DNA from: Tellurirhabdus bombi
GTDB taxonomy: Bacteria > Bacteroidota > Bacteroidia > Cytophagales > Spirosomataceae
Assembly: GCF_021484805.1 (NCBI RefSeq)
Contig: NZ_CP090557.1
Location: 186,001-250,000 of the forward strand
DNA: 64,000 nt
Reading direction: 5' to 3'
Part shown: piece after piece, positions 17,830 through 26,461 of the stretch
How the letters are laid out: each line of letters starts with the position of its first letter
Numbering within the stretch: position 1 is the stretch's first letter
Notes under the pieces: generated by a model
What the model saw: the letters and a program-made list of their open reading frames with translations, nothing else
Database searches by the model: none
What the model was told of the DNA's origin: nothing
Program-made: the position numbers and the translations under genes

Positions 17830-18348
17830 ATGACACCAACAACCCGCGAAATAGCATTTGCTCTCCGGCAAGGCCGGTATATTCTGTTGTCTGACGAAAC
17901 AGGCCTGTCTATGGCCTGCGATCCGCAGCACGCCGAAGCCGTTGAAAAGCTGCTGGAGATTCGGCAGGATCTGATTCCGGCGCCGATTCCAACCCTTTTG
18001 ATTGCCGATAGCGGCATGCTGAATCTATATGTCCGACCGATTCCGGAAATAGCCTGGGACCTGATTGACTTTGCCGAAAACCCGCTCACGGTCCTTTTGC
18101 CGGGTGGAGTGAATCTACCGGAAGCTTTTCAGCCGCAAGTACCTGTTCGAAAGGCATTGAGTGAACCCGTGAAGCAATTGATTGGCGCGCTGGGACGTGG
18201 TATTTTAGTATTGCCCTTCGAAACACTGGAGTGGCCTGTGGGTTTGAATGAGCCGGATTTGACCTGGGGGAAAGCGCCCGCCAAAGTACAATTGCCGCGC
18301 ATCATGGAACTTGGCCCGAATGGAGAAGTGGCTTTTTTACGGAAATAA
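17830..18348 (+). CDS. Degenerate Sua5/YciO/YrdC-like protein
   Basis: The 172-residue protein follows the YrdC fold along its length: GRYILLSDETG, ACDPQHAEAVEKLLEIRQ, a hydrophobic strand TLLIADSGMLNLYV, then AWDLIDFAENPLTVLLPGG. In active L-threonylcarbamoyladenylate synthases the first strand ends PT(D/E)T-YGL and a KxR follows the first helix. Here the first reads SDETGLSM, and after the helix it reads RQDLIPAPIP, so both hallmark sites are altered. It may bind RNA or a nucleotide without catalysis, or have a new role. Its stop overlaps the start of the CCA enzyme by one base (TAATG), implying coupled translation. Confidence 0.8.
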   Translation: MTPTTREIAFALRQGRYILLSDETGLSMACDPQHAEAVEKLLEIRQDLIPAPIPTLLIADSGMLNLYVRPIPEIAWDLIDFAENPLTVLLPGGVNLPEAFQPQVPVRKALSEPVKQLIGALGRGILVLPFETLEWPVGLNEPDLTWGKAPAKVQLPRIMELGPNGEVAFLRK

Positions 18349-19814
18349 TGAATTTTGCAGATACACTACATACTAACCCTATTTTCGACCTGATTGCCCA
18401 GCAAGCAGCAGAACTAGGCGACGTACAAGCCTACGTCATTGGTGGTTACGTACGCGACCTGATTTTGAAGCGCCCCTCAAAAGATATTGATATTGTTTGC
18501 CTCGGAAGTGGCATTGCACTGGCCGAAGCAGTCGGAAAAGCCGCTGGTGTACCCGTAGCGGTCTTCAAAAATTTTGGTACAGCCATGCTCCGAATCGACC
18601 GAAACGGCGAACTTGACTCGGAGGTGGAATTTGTGGGTGCCCGGAAAGAATCATATCGAGCCGAATCGCGCAAACCAATTGTTGAGGACGGAACCCTCGA
18701 AGATGACCAGAATCGACGAGATTTTACCATCAACGCGATGGGAATCAGCCTCAACAAACACGATTTTGGCAGCCTGCTCGATCCGTTTGGCGGCCTGGAA
18801 GATTTGCGTAAAAAAACCATTCGTACGCCCCTCAATCCCGATATTACCTTTTCAGACGATCCCCTGCGCATGATGCGGGCCATTCGGTTTGCCTCGCAGC
18901 TGTCGTTTGATATTGAGGCGGATACGTTCGATGCCATCGTGCGGATGAAAGACCGAATCACGATTGTTTCGCAGGAGCGTATTCTGGACGAATTGAACAA
19001 AATCATTTTGTCGCCCAAGCCTTCTTATGGCTTCAAGCTGCTTTTATACTCCGGCCTTCTGGACGTTATTTTCCCGGAGCTCGTACTGTTGAAAGGCGTT
19101 CAAACCATTGAAAATAAAGGTCATAAGGATAATTTCTTCCACACGCTTCAGGTATTAGACAACATTACGGCCCAAAGCCCCGGTTTCGGTAGTGATGACC
19201 TTTGGCTGCGTTGGGCGGCTTTGCTGCATGACATTGCGAAGCCCGCCACCAAACGCTTCGATCAGAAAGTTGGCTGGACCTTCCACGGTCACGAAGAATT
19301 AGGTGCGCGACAGGTCCCCGCTATTTTCCGGCGAATGAAACTTCCGCTGAACGAAAAAATGCGGTTTGTTCAAAAATTGGTCCGCCTGCATTTGCGGCCA
19401 ATTGCCCTGGTCAAAGAGCAGATCACCGATTCGGCCCTGCGCCGGCTGCTGTTCGATGCGGGAGAAGACCTGGAAGCCTTGATGACGCTCTGTCGCGCCG
19501 ACATTACCTCCAAAAACTACGAACGGGTGAAAAAACACCTGGCCAACTTCGACCGGGTTGAACGGAAATTACAGGATCTGGAAGAACGGGATAAACTCCG
19601 AAAATTTCAGCCGGTGGTTACGGGCGAAATGATCATGGAAACCTTTGGTTTGAAACCGTCCAAGGAAGTTGGCCAGATCAAAGTGACCATCCGGGAAGCC
19701 ATTCTGGACGGTAAAATTGCCAACACCATGGCCGACGCCTACCCGTTTATGCTCGAAGAGGGCCAGAAGCTAGGCCTGAAACCAGTGAAAATTAATAGTG
19801 AAAATCAAGAATAA
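18348..19814 (+). CDS. cca: CCA tRNA nucleotidyltransferase / poly(A) polymerase family with HD domain
   Basis: This 488-residue protein probably builds or repairs the CCA end of tRNA. The class II nucleotidyltransferase head has GGYVRD at residues 32-37 and the metal-binding DID at 46-48. The RNA-binding motif DDPLRMMRAIRFASQL follows at about 166-181, and an HD phosphohydrolase domain has the H294-D295 pair in LLHDIAKP. The single-enzyme CCA versus A-adding form cannot be decided by eye; CCA is the usual case in this phylum. It is coupled to the YrdC-like gene. Confidence 0.93.
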   Translation: MNFADTLHTNPIFDLIAQQAAELGDVQAYVIGGYVRDLILKRPSKDIDIVCLGSGIALAEAVGKAAGVPVAVFKNFGTAMLRIDRNGELDSEVEFVGARKESYRAESRKPIVEDGTLEDDQNRRDFTINAMGISLNKHDFGSLLDPFGGLEDLRKKTIRTPLNPDITFSDDPLRMMRAIRFASQLSFDIEADTFDAIVRMKDRITIVSQERILDELNKIILSPKPSYGFKLLLYSGLLDVIFPELVLLKGVQTIENKGHKDNFFHTLQVLDNITAQSPGFGSDDLWLRWAALLHDIAKPATKRFDQKVGWTFHGHEELGARQVPAIFRRMKLPLNEKMRFVQKLVRLHLRPIALVKEQITDSALRRLLFDAGEDLEALMTLCRADITSKNYERVKKHLANFDRVERKLQDLEERDKLRKFQPVVTGEMIMETFGLKPSKEVGQIKVTIREAILDGKIANTMADAYPFMLEEGQKLGLKPVKINSENQE

Positions 19815-19841
19815 TTCGTCCGCAATTGAAACCGTTCCCCA

Positions 19842-20048
19842 ATGAACAATAACACAAATTTTCGCCGATTCTTCGGAGCCATGCTTACCATTCTGGGTAC
19901 CATTGTTGTCTTGTTTGCCTGCGTTGCCTTTCTGTCCGATGGCAAACCAGTCTTGGGTCTAAGCGTAACCAAGTGGGAATCGTTGGCTCCTTTTCTCGTC
20001 GGTCTCGTTTTCTTCATGGCTGGAATCAACCTGGTTCGCGAATCCTGA
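19842..20048 (+). CDS. Small two-helix membrane protein, unknown
   Basis: This 68-residue protein has two hydrophobic helices (about residues 12-30 and 47-62) joined by a loop with SDGKPVLGLSVTKWES, and a short basic tail. I do not recognise a family. It starts 27 bases after the CCA gene and is probably in the same operon. The opposite strand also has an open frame, but this one has a convincing membrane-protein composition. Confidence 0.6.
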   Translation: MNNNTNFRRFFGAMLTILGTIVVLFACVAFLSDGKPVLGLSVTKWESLAPFLVGLVFFMAGINLVRES

Positions 20049-20194
20049 GCAGACGGTGAACAATTTAACAAAACTCCCCGTTACAGCTAAAATTTCCCTA
20101 TAAATCAGCGCATTACGCATATCATTTGAGTATGTAAACGGCATACCTGTTTTCATTTGTTCTGGGAAAGTCAACCGTTCAGTAAAATAGTGAA

Positions 20195-20224
20195 GTAATC
20201 AGCCTATGCTAACAGGCTGATTAC
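20195..20224 (+). other. Leader hairpin before the PAS histidine kinase
   Basis: A perfect 11-bp inverted repeat (gtaatcagcct / aggctgattac) with an 8-base loop ends 17 bases before ATG 20242. There is no T run after it, so it is not a classic terminator. It could fold in the 5' leader. Confidence 0.5.
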
Positions 20225-20241
20225 GGCTGACTGTTGTTGTA

Positions 20242-22197
20242 ATGCCTAGGACATTGCTCTATCGGCAGTCTTTTATCTCTATGAAATCTGCCCTGCATGA
20301 CTACGCGCTAAACAGCACCGACATCGGCATTACGCTGCTGGAAGCCATGCGTGATGAGCAAGATCGGGTTACCGATTTGCGGGTTGTGCTAATCAATGAC
20401 GCGGCGGTTACACTAACTCATTGTAGCCGTGAAGACTTACTAAGTCACTCGCTGCTAACGCTATTCCAAGACGAGACTCAACAAGCGTTAATTCGAAAAC
20501 TTTACCCTACTTTAGAAACAGGAGTTAAGTTACAAACGGAGCGTTACGAGCCCGATGAAGATCGCTGGCTGGCCGTCACGGTTACGCGCCCCGAACTGAA
20601 CTACCTTTCCATTACTATTACCGACATTACGCACCGCCGCCGGGCCAGCTCTGCCCAACGGGAACAAACCGCGCTCATCAACAAGGTACTTGATACGGTG
20701 CAAAGCGGCGTTATTTTAAGTAACCCAATCTACGATGAAACCTCCAAAATTGTCGATTTTCAGGTTTATCTCTGCAACCAACGTTGTCAGGAGTTGACGG
20801 ACTTTAATTGTGAAGCCATGATTGGGAGTACCTTGCTTTCGCTGGACCCAGACAGTGCCACGAACGGCACGCTGGCCCGTTATATCCGCGTGCTGCAAAC
20901 GGGCCAAACAGAGCGAAGTGAACAATTTTTCATTCCCAGAAACCGCTGGTTTGAGCACACCACTTCGACGTTTGGACAAGGTATTATTGATTGCTTTACC
21001 GACATAACGGCGCTGAAAGAAGAGATGCAGCGCCATCAGCAGACAGCCAAATACTTACAAAGTATTCTCGATAACTCCCCCGCGGGCATCGCTTTGTTTG
21101 AGGCCATTCGGGACGAACAAGGACAGATTATTGACTTCTCGATTCGGCTTACCAATCAGGCAAACGCACGCTCTATCGGGTTGCCCATTGAAGTACTTTT
21201 GGGCGAACGCCTGCTCCAACGCTTTCCGGGAACGCAGCCAACCGGCTTTTTTGAGCGCCTGCTGAAAACAACTGAAACGGGCGAATCGCAGCGGTTTGTG
21301 ATGTCTTATCAGGAAGATAACCTGGATGTCTGGATTGAAGCAGCACTGCAAAAACAAAATGACGGTGCTCTTTTTACTTTTCTTGATATCACCGAAAACC
21401 GCAATTACCAGCTTCAGCTCGAACGCAGCAATCAGGACCTAAGACGCTCGAACGAAAACCTACAACAGTTTGCCTACGTAGCTTCCCATGATTTGCAGGA
21501 GCCGCTCCGCAAGGTCCAGTCGTTCGGTGATATTTTACTGGATCAGTTTGGCAATGGCATGGAACCCGAAGCGCAGGATTTACTGCGCCGAATGCAGTTG
21601 GCTGCCGTCCGCATGAGCGCTCTTATTCGTGACTTACTGATGTATAGCCGCCTGGCAACGCACCAGCAAACTTTTCAGACGCTTTCGCTGCAAGACCTGA
21701 TTCAGGAGGTTATTTCTGATCTGGAATTTCCCATTCAGGAACGAAAGGCAACCATTGAGGTTGATCCGCTCCCGGAGCTTGTTGGTGACCCGCTTCAGTT
21801 GCGTCAACTTTTCCAGAATCTGCTGACCAATGCTTTAAAATTCACCTCCACCAGCCAGACTCCGCACATCGAAATTCGGTGTCACCAGGTAGAGGCAAAC
21901 CAAATCCCGGGCCAGGAAACCACTCCCCAGATACAACCCTACTGGCAAATTGACTTAAAAGACAATGGCATTGGTTTCGACGAAAAATACCTTGACCGCA
22001 TCTTCCAATTGTTCCAGCGGCTGCACGGCAAAAGTAGTTATACCGGAACTGGCATTGGTTTAGCGATCTGCAAAAAAGTGGTCGAGAACCACCAGGGTTA
22101 CATCACTGCACACAGTCAAGCCGAGCAAGGCGCCACCTTCTCCATCTTTTTACCAGTTCGGGTAAGTTCTTCTTCAAGCCAGCAAAGCAATAAATAG
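20242..22197 (+). CDS. Cytoplasmic multi-PAS sensor histidine kinase
   Basis: The 651-residue protein has no membrane helix. Three PAS-like domains lie at about residues 15-130, 145-255 and 270-385. A short coiled coil leads to the HisKA H-box, FAYVASHDLQEPLRKVQSFG, with the phospho-accepting histidine at H416. The HATPase domain carries the N box (LFQNLLTNALKF), the G1 box (DNGIGFDEKY) and the G2 box (GTGIGLAICKKVV). Domain order is that of bacteriophytochrome-like orphan kinases. No response regulator is adjacent. The true start may be ATG 20281 (MKSALHDYAL), where PAS-like sequence begins. Confidence 0.9.
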   Translation: MPRTLLYRQSFISMKSALHDYALNSTDIGITLLEAMRDEQDRVTDLRVVLINDAAVTLTHCSREDLLSHSLLTLFQDETQQALIRKLYPTLETGVKLQTERYEPDEDRWLAVTVTRPELNYLSITITDITHRRRASSAQREQTALINKVLDTVQSGVILSNPIYDETSKIVDFQVYLCNQRCQELTDFNCEAMIGSTLLSLDPDSATNGTLARYIRVLQTGQTERSEQFFIPRNRWFEHTTSTFGQGIIDCFTDITALKEEMQRHQQTAKYLQSILDNSPAGIALFEAIRDEQGQIIDFSIRLTNQANARSIGLPIEVLLGERLLQRFPGTQPTGFFERLLKTTETGESQRFVMSYQEDNLDVWIEAALQKQNDGALFTFLDITENRNYQLQLERSNQDLRRSNENLQQFAYVASHDLQEPLRKVQSFGDILLDQFGNGMEPEAQDLLRRMQLAAVRMSALIRDLLMYSRLATHQQTFQTLSLQDLIQEVISDLEFPIQERKATIEVDPLPELVGDPLQLRQLFQNLLTNALKFTSTSQTPHIEIRCHQVEANQIPGQETTPQIQPYWQIDLKDNGIGFDEKYLDRIFQLFQRLHGKSSYTGTGIGLAICKKVVENHQGYITAHSQAEQGATFSIFLPVRVSSSSSQQSNK

Positions 22198-22292
22198 TTA
22201 AAAAGCCGATAAGTGAGGACCCAACTTCCCTATTGTGGCTCTTTGTCCACACCTGTCAAAATCTAACTGTCTGTTTATCAATAATTTTCAAT

Positions 22293-22308
22293 TTGGTATA
22301 AGTTTTGG
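22293..22308 (+). promoter_or_regulatory. Motif TTGGTATAAGTTTTGG, possible promoter or operator
   Basis: This 16-base motif lies 51 bases before the DUF892 gene and recurs with one change (TTGGTACAAGTTTTGG) at 34169-34184 before the OmpA-like gene. Both genes look like stress or envelope genes. Confidence 0.4.
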
Positions 22309-22359
22309 TCTATTGTCTTTGTAAACTCAACAAGTGAAACTCTTAAAAACTTAATTATT

Positions 22360-23298
22360 ATGGCTTCGTTCACGGATCAATTAGCCAAGTTCTTTGGAAT
22401 GAACGAGACGGATACGTCTCTGCGGGAATTATTTATCAGCGAATTGAAAGGCATTTATTATGCCGAGAAGCAATTCGCCGATGCACAACCGCAAATGGCT
22501 GAGGCAGCAACAACGGATGTTGTTCGCGATGCCTTCCAGCAACACCGGGCCGAAACAGAAAATCAAATTCGCCGGCTGGAGCAGATTTTCCAATCCATTG
22601 GCGTTGAAGTAGATGAGAAGACGTGCGATGCAGCCGATGGCCTGGTTGATGATGGCCAGCAGGTTATTGCCGACACAGATTCTGGCTCACTGACGCGTGA
22701 TGCAGGCTTAATTATTGCCGGTCAGAAAGTAGAGCACCACGAGATCGCCTCGTATGGTTCGTTACACTCACTGGCCCGTTTGCTAGGTTACCATGATGCT
22801 GCCCGCCTGCTTGACGAAACCTTGCAGGAAGAAAAAAATACTGACAAAAAGCTTACTGAAATCGCTGAATCATTCATCAACGAACGCGCTAAGCTAGAGT
22901 CGGGTGACGACAACATGCATTCGGAAGTACGCGACCGAGTAAATGAAGGCGATTATGGCAACACAAGCAGCCGCACCGGTGTCGTTGGCACTGGTACTGA
23001 ATCTACAGAATATGCAGGTACCATTAATAGCGCCGATTTTGGTCGGTCAGCAAATGTAGGTACCAGCCGTGCAACGGATGCTGATACGGATTACGGTACA
23101 AACTCAACGAGCAACACGGGGTATGGAACCGGACAAACTTCATCAGGCAGTTACGCTGATCAAGATTCGTATTCCAACAATCCGAACACGGGTTCATCAA
23201 ATAGCCGGATCGGCCGCGTAAGTGGCGCTGACGATGTAGATTCTGATGACCTTAACCCTCGTAAGGACACCAATAGTCCTGGTCATACGAGCTGGTAA
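22360..23298 (+). CDS. DUF892 (YciF-type) ferritin-like protein with long disordered tail
   Basis: Residues 1 to about 180 form a DUF892 ferritin-like four-helix bundle: LRELFISELKGIYYAEKQF, then a second half with IIAGQKVEHHEIASYGSL, where Glu and His residues could bind a di-iron centre. YciF-type proteins are linked to stress responses; their reaction is not established. The last 130 residues are a low-complexity tail rich in Gly, Ser, Thr, Asn, Asp and Tyr (TDYGTNSTSNTGYG, SYADQDSYSNNPNTG), far longer than in typical DUF892 proteins of about 160-170 residues. A terminator follows. Confidence 0.9.
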   Translation: MASFTDQLAKFFGMNETDTSLRELFISELKGIYYAEKQFADAQPQMAEAATTDVVRDAFQQHRAETENQIRRLEQIFQSIGVEVDEKTCDAADGLVDDGQQVIADTDSGSLTRDAGLIIAGQKVEHHEIASYGSLHSLARLLGYHDAARLLDETLQEEKNTDKKLTEIAESFINERAKLESGDDNMHSEVRDRVNEGDYGNTSSRTGVVGTGTESTEYAGTINSADFGRSANVGTSRATDADTDYGTNSTSNTGYGTGQTSSGSYADQDSYSNNPNTGSSNSRIGRVSGADDVDSDDLNPRKDTNSPGHTSW

Positions 23299-23322
23299 GC
23301 GGTCACAAATGATTTGACCCGG

Positions 23323-23358
23323 CGGGGCACCTCTGATTGCAGGGGTGCCCCGGCTGTT
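23323..23358 (+). terminator. Intrinsic terminator after the DUF892 gene
   Basis: A 9-bp GC-rich stem (cggggcacc with ggtgccccg) and a 12-base loop is followed by gctgtttt. Confidence 0.8.
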
Positions 23359-23377
23359 TTATAAGCAATTCCTTCTA

Positions 23378-24670
23378 CTATTTGATGAGTTGTAAACCAA
23401 TTTGACAGGATAGGCAGCGCTTATGCTGGCAATAATTGTTGTAGAGCTCAATGGCTGCCTGCGAGTCAAACGCATTGCTAAGGGGAATGCACAATGACTT
23501 CCATACTTTGGTAATTCGGTTATATTCAGCCGGTAAATTTTCGAGAAGCTCGACAGCCCGTTCCAGATAAGCTTCATTACCAGTATGGTGCGCGTAAGCC
23601 GCCAGTAAGGGCGCAACCACATTAATCAATAAACTTTCGGCAGCCGTATCTCCCAGGGTGGCCAGCACCGATTCCGACGCTTTTCCAAAACGATAATGCG
23701 TCTGCCAGTAAACTGACGGATTGATCTGGAACAGGCGTTTTAAATGTGTTTTGTCCGAAAATTCAATCAATTGCGCAAACAAACTACCGGGCGCGGCAAC
23801 TAACTGTGCAAACTGAGCAATGCGTAGACTCGGAAAACCAGCGGGCCGAAGCTTTGCCCATTTCCAGACATAAGCAGGTAACTGGCTGTCTTCCAATCTA
23901 TATTTTACCTTTAGGAACCGATACTCTCGCTGTAACTCCTTAACATAGCCCTCTGTCTCGGCTTCGTTCGTTTCATCTGGCAAAAGCCCGCCTACGCCAA
24001 ATAAAAGCGCTTCAATCTGCAAGAGGTTATTCCGATGTTTATGCAGTACTTTTAACGAAAGCCCTCGTGTCAGCTGAGCAAATGGCTCTGAGTTAATCCC
24101 GAATCCAAAAGCAGTTGCGAGTAACCGATACGTTGTTTCTTCCCAGTCCTGACCAGCGGCTTCGTAAGTTTCCTTCACCAGCTTTGCCTTTCGTTCCATC
24201 CGTTCCAGTAGCATTTTATCCAGCATGGCCGTTCGGTGCAAGGCTTCTGCTTCGGCAATTCGACCAGCGCAGGGAATAACGCCCGATTCTTTCAACAACG
24301 CTTGGTAGCGGTTTAGCCAGTTGCGATCTGCCCGATCCTGCAAGGAAAGCGTTGGAATAGCAGAGCCATTGGTGCGCAACTGTGGTGCTGGGAGATCATT
24401 TTCCCAGACCACATGCAAAATAACGTTGTCGTAAGCTCGATTATACTGATGCCGATGCACCCGCCAGTCAGAAGCTTTAATGTGGATTTCCACCGTACCG
24501 CTCCATTCGACTGTGCCAATTCGCAAGCGAGCCTGGGTAAAGTCCGGTCCGGCATCTTCATTTCGGTAACCAACCTGATAGATTTCAATGGGTTCAGCTT
24601 GATCGGTCTGCAAACCATCGTGCCGGAAATACTGAAATTGCCAAAGAAAATACAGAAAATCTTCAGACAT
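23378..24670 (-). CDS. DUF2851 family protein
   Basis: This 430-residue protein is widespread in Bacteroidota, where it is annotated only as DUF2851. The diagnostic N-terminus reads FLYFLWQFQYFRHDGLQT. A beta-rich first half includes GRNEDAGPDF-like sequence (YRNEDAGPDFTQARLRIG) and VEIHIKASDW; a helical second half follows. The C-terminus has a Cys cluster (CQHKRCLSCQIG), possibly metal-binding. No signal peptide is seen. Function is unknown. It is downstream of pyrF on the same strand with a 111-base gap. Confidence 0.9.
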   Translation of the reverse strand: MSEDFLYFLWQFQYFRHDGLQTDQAEPIEIYQVGYRNEDAGPDFTQARLRIGTVEWSGTVEIHIKASDWRVHRHQYNRAYDNVILHVVWENDLPAPQLRTNGSAIPTLSLQDRADRNWLNRYQALLKESGVIPCAGRIAEAEALHRTAMLDKMLLERMERKAKLVKETYEAAGQDWEETTYRLLATAFGFGINSEPFAQLTRGLSLKVLHKHRNNLLQIEALLFGVGGLLPDETNEAETEGYVKELQREYRFLKVKYRLEDSQLPAYVWKWAKLRPAGFPSLRIAQFAQLVAAPGSLFAQLIEFSDKTHLKRLFQINPSVYWQTHYRFGKASESVLATLGDTAAESLLINVVAPLLAAYAHHTGNEAYLERAVELLENLPAEYNRITKVWKSLCIPLSNAFDSQAAIELYNNYCQHKRCLSCQIGLQLIK

Positions 24671-24781
24671 GGGCGCGTTCAGGATGAAGGGTTGATTATC
24701 TCAGTTGGAAGTCAAAGCGCCCTAAAAGTCACGCTTCTCGTTCAACTATTCTTGTTCCCCCTTCCTGCTGAACGTTCTCTG

Positions 24782-25594
24782 TTAAAGGTAATTGGCCATC
24801 TCTTGTTGCAGCGCCTTCGCTTCGGCAGCCGCCCGCTGGGCAAAATCAACACCGCTCGAAGCATATAAAATACTGCGGGATGCATTGACCAGCAGTCCAC
24901 AATGATCATTCATTCCGTATTTGGAAACCTCCTCCAAACTGCCACCCTGTGCTCCTACCCCCGGTACCAGCAGAAAATGATCGGGTGCGAGCGTACGAAT
25001 GTGCGCCAACTGATCGGCTTGGGTAGCTCCAACAACATACATCAATTGATCAGGACTTGCCCAGGTCTGCGACGTTTTGATTACAGATTCATACAAAGCG
25101 CCTCCGCTGCCTTCCAAACGCTGAAAATCGGCGCTTCCTGCGTTGGAAGTCAAAGCCAGCAGAATAACCCACTTCCCTTCGTAATCCAAAAACGGCTCCA
25201 CAGAATCGCGGCCCATGTAAGGCGCAACGGTTACCGAATCAAAATCCAGACCCGACGAGGAAGGGTCGAAAAACGTCCGGGCATACAACCCAGAGGTATT
25301 CCCGATATCACCCCGCTTGGCATCAGCAATGGTAAAACAATCTTTCGGGATGTATTCCAACGTTCGCTGCAAACTTTCCCAGCCGCGCGGCCCCAGGGCT
25401 TCGTAAAAGGCAATGTTTGGTTTATAAGCGACCGCAAACTCTGCCGTTGCCTCAATAATTTGCCGATTAAAGGCCGCAATTGGATCCGATTCGTTCTGCA
25501 AATGGGCCGGAATACGGCGTAAATCTGTATCTAAACCAACACAGAGATAAGACTTTTTTTGCAAAATATTCTGATAGAGCTGGTTACGCGTCAT
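24782..25594 (-). CDS. pyrF: Orotidine 5'-phosphate decarboxylase (type 2)
   Basis: PyrF converts orotidine monophosphate to UMP in pyrimidine synthesis. At 270 residues it is the longer subfamily 2 form. The catalytic segment reads [15 protein letters not shown], with the family Asp-Lys-Asp residues at D91, K93 and D96. The phosphate-binding C-terminal part contains [12 protein letters not shown]. The start is ATG 25594. Confidence 0.96.
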   Translation of the reverse strand: MTRNQLYQNILQKKSYLCVGLDTDLRRIPAHLQNESDPIAAFNRQIIEATAEFAVAYKPNIAFYEALGPRGWESLQRTLEYIPKDCFTIADAKRGDIGNTSGLYARTFFDPSSSGLDFDSVTVAPYMGRDSVEPFLDYEGKWVILLALTSNAGSADFQRLEGSGGALYESVIKTSQTWASPDQLMYVVGATQADQLAHIRTLAPDHFLLVPGVGAQGGSLEEVSKYGMNDHCGLLVNASRSILYASSGVDFAQRAAAEAKALQQEMANYL

Positions 25595-25650
25595 GAACAG
25601 GGACTTAAGTTAAAAAGCGGTTAAAAATACGTGAACTGGCAAGAGTTTCC

Positions 25651-25658
25651 TAAATTTG
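25651..25658 (+). promoter_or_regulatory. Probable -7 element of rfbC
   Basis: TAAATTTG matches TAnnTTTG, 45 bases before ATG 25704. Confidence 0.45.
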
Positions 25659-25703
25659 GCCTTCACAACCTGAATAGCCGCATCCTACATATAAACACTT
25701 TCC

Positions 25704-26249
25704 ATGCAAGTTAGAAAAACATCCATTGAAGGACTCGTCGAACTCTTTCCGCGTATCTTTGAAGATGAGCGCGGTGCTTTTTTTGAGTCTTACAACCAAC
25801 AAGTATTTGAACAACTGGGTCTGCCAACCAACTTTGTGCAGGATAACCAATCGTTTTCCACAAAAGGCGTTTTACGGGGGCTTCACTTTCAGAATGAGCC
25901 TTTTGCGCAAGGGAAACTCGTCCGGGTTATTTCTGGAAAAGTAATGGATATTGCCGTCGATATTCGCGAAGACTCGCCTACGTTCGGAAAATACGAAACG
26001 TTCATTCTGGATCCGAAGCAGAACAACATGGTTTACATTCCGACCGGTTTTGCCCATGGGTTTGTGGCGCTTGAAGACAGCATTTTCAGCTACAAATGTA
26101 CCAACGTATACAATAAAGGGGCTGAGTCTGGCATTATCTGGAACGATCCAGACCTGAATATTGACTGGAATATCGACAATCCAATCGTGTCGGCCAAAGA
26201 CCAGGAGCTAGCTTCTCTCCGTCAGCTATTTCCGCATATTTTAGTCTGA
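25704..26249 (+). CDS. rfbC: dTDP-4-dehydrorhamnose 3,5-epimerase
   Basis: RfbC (RmlC) epimerises dTDP-4-keto-6-deoxyglucose on the path to dTDP-L-rhamnose, used in surface polysaccharides. The 181-residue cupin has the substrate-binding RGAFFESY and the catalytic histidine H61 in VLRGLHFQ, followed by GKLVRVISGKVMDIAVDIR and YIPTGFAHGF. Length is standard. The other rml genes are not in this window, so it is a solitary copy here. A strong terminator follows. Confidence 0.95.
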   Translation: MQVRKTSIEGLVELFPRIFEDERGAFFESYNQQVFEQLGLPTNFVQDNQSFSTKGVLRGLHFQNEPFAQGKLVRVISGKVMDIAVDIREDSPTFGKYETFILDPKQNNMVYIPTGFAHGFVALEDSIFSYKCTNVYNKGAESGIIWNDPDLNIDWNIDNPIVSAKDQELASLRQLFPHILV

Positions 26250-26270
26250 CAAAAGAAAAATAATTACTCT

Positions 26271-26304
26271 AAAAAGCGCCTTGATTAACTCTCAGGCGCT
26301 TTTT
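26271..26304 (+). terminator. Intrinsic terminator after rfbC
   Basis: An 11-bp stem (aaaaagcgcct with aggcgcttttt) and a 12-base loop ends in a T run. Confidence 0.88.
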
Positions 26305-26351
26305 CCGTTTTTCTCATACAAGTTTCAGTCCGAAATTTATTTAGTGTTCTT

Positions 26352-26368
26352 TTGGCACGGTTCCTGCC
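26352..26368 (+). promoter_or_regulatory. Sigma-54-type (-24/-12) promoter
   Basis: The sequence ttggcacggttcctgcc has GG at 26354-26355 and GC at 26366-26367, 12 bases apart, fitting the RpoN consensus TTGGCACG-N4-TTGC except for one T to C change. It lies 94 bases upstream of the YwqE-like gene and behind the rfbC terminator. Confidence 0.6.
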
Positions 26369-26461
26369 TTTGGGTAAATTAAGAAAGTGAGATGCCCTCC
26401 TTTCGAACTAGCATTTTAATTGAGTTCACTTAGTTCTCTCAAGTAGCTAACCCATAGAGCA

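Noticed and set aside
19805-20071. Minus-strand open frame opposite the small two-helix protein
   Set aside because: The plus-strand product has a believable two-helix membrane composition and fits the operon; the minus product does not.
15963-20122. Shared 11-base sequence attacgcatat upstream of the truncated receiver and the PAS kinase
   Set aside because: An 11-base match is expected many times by chance in a 64-kb window, and the surrounding bases differ.
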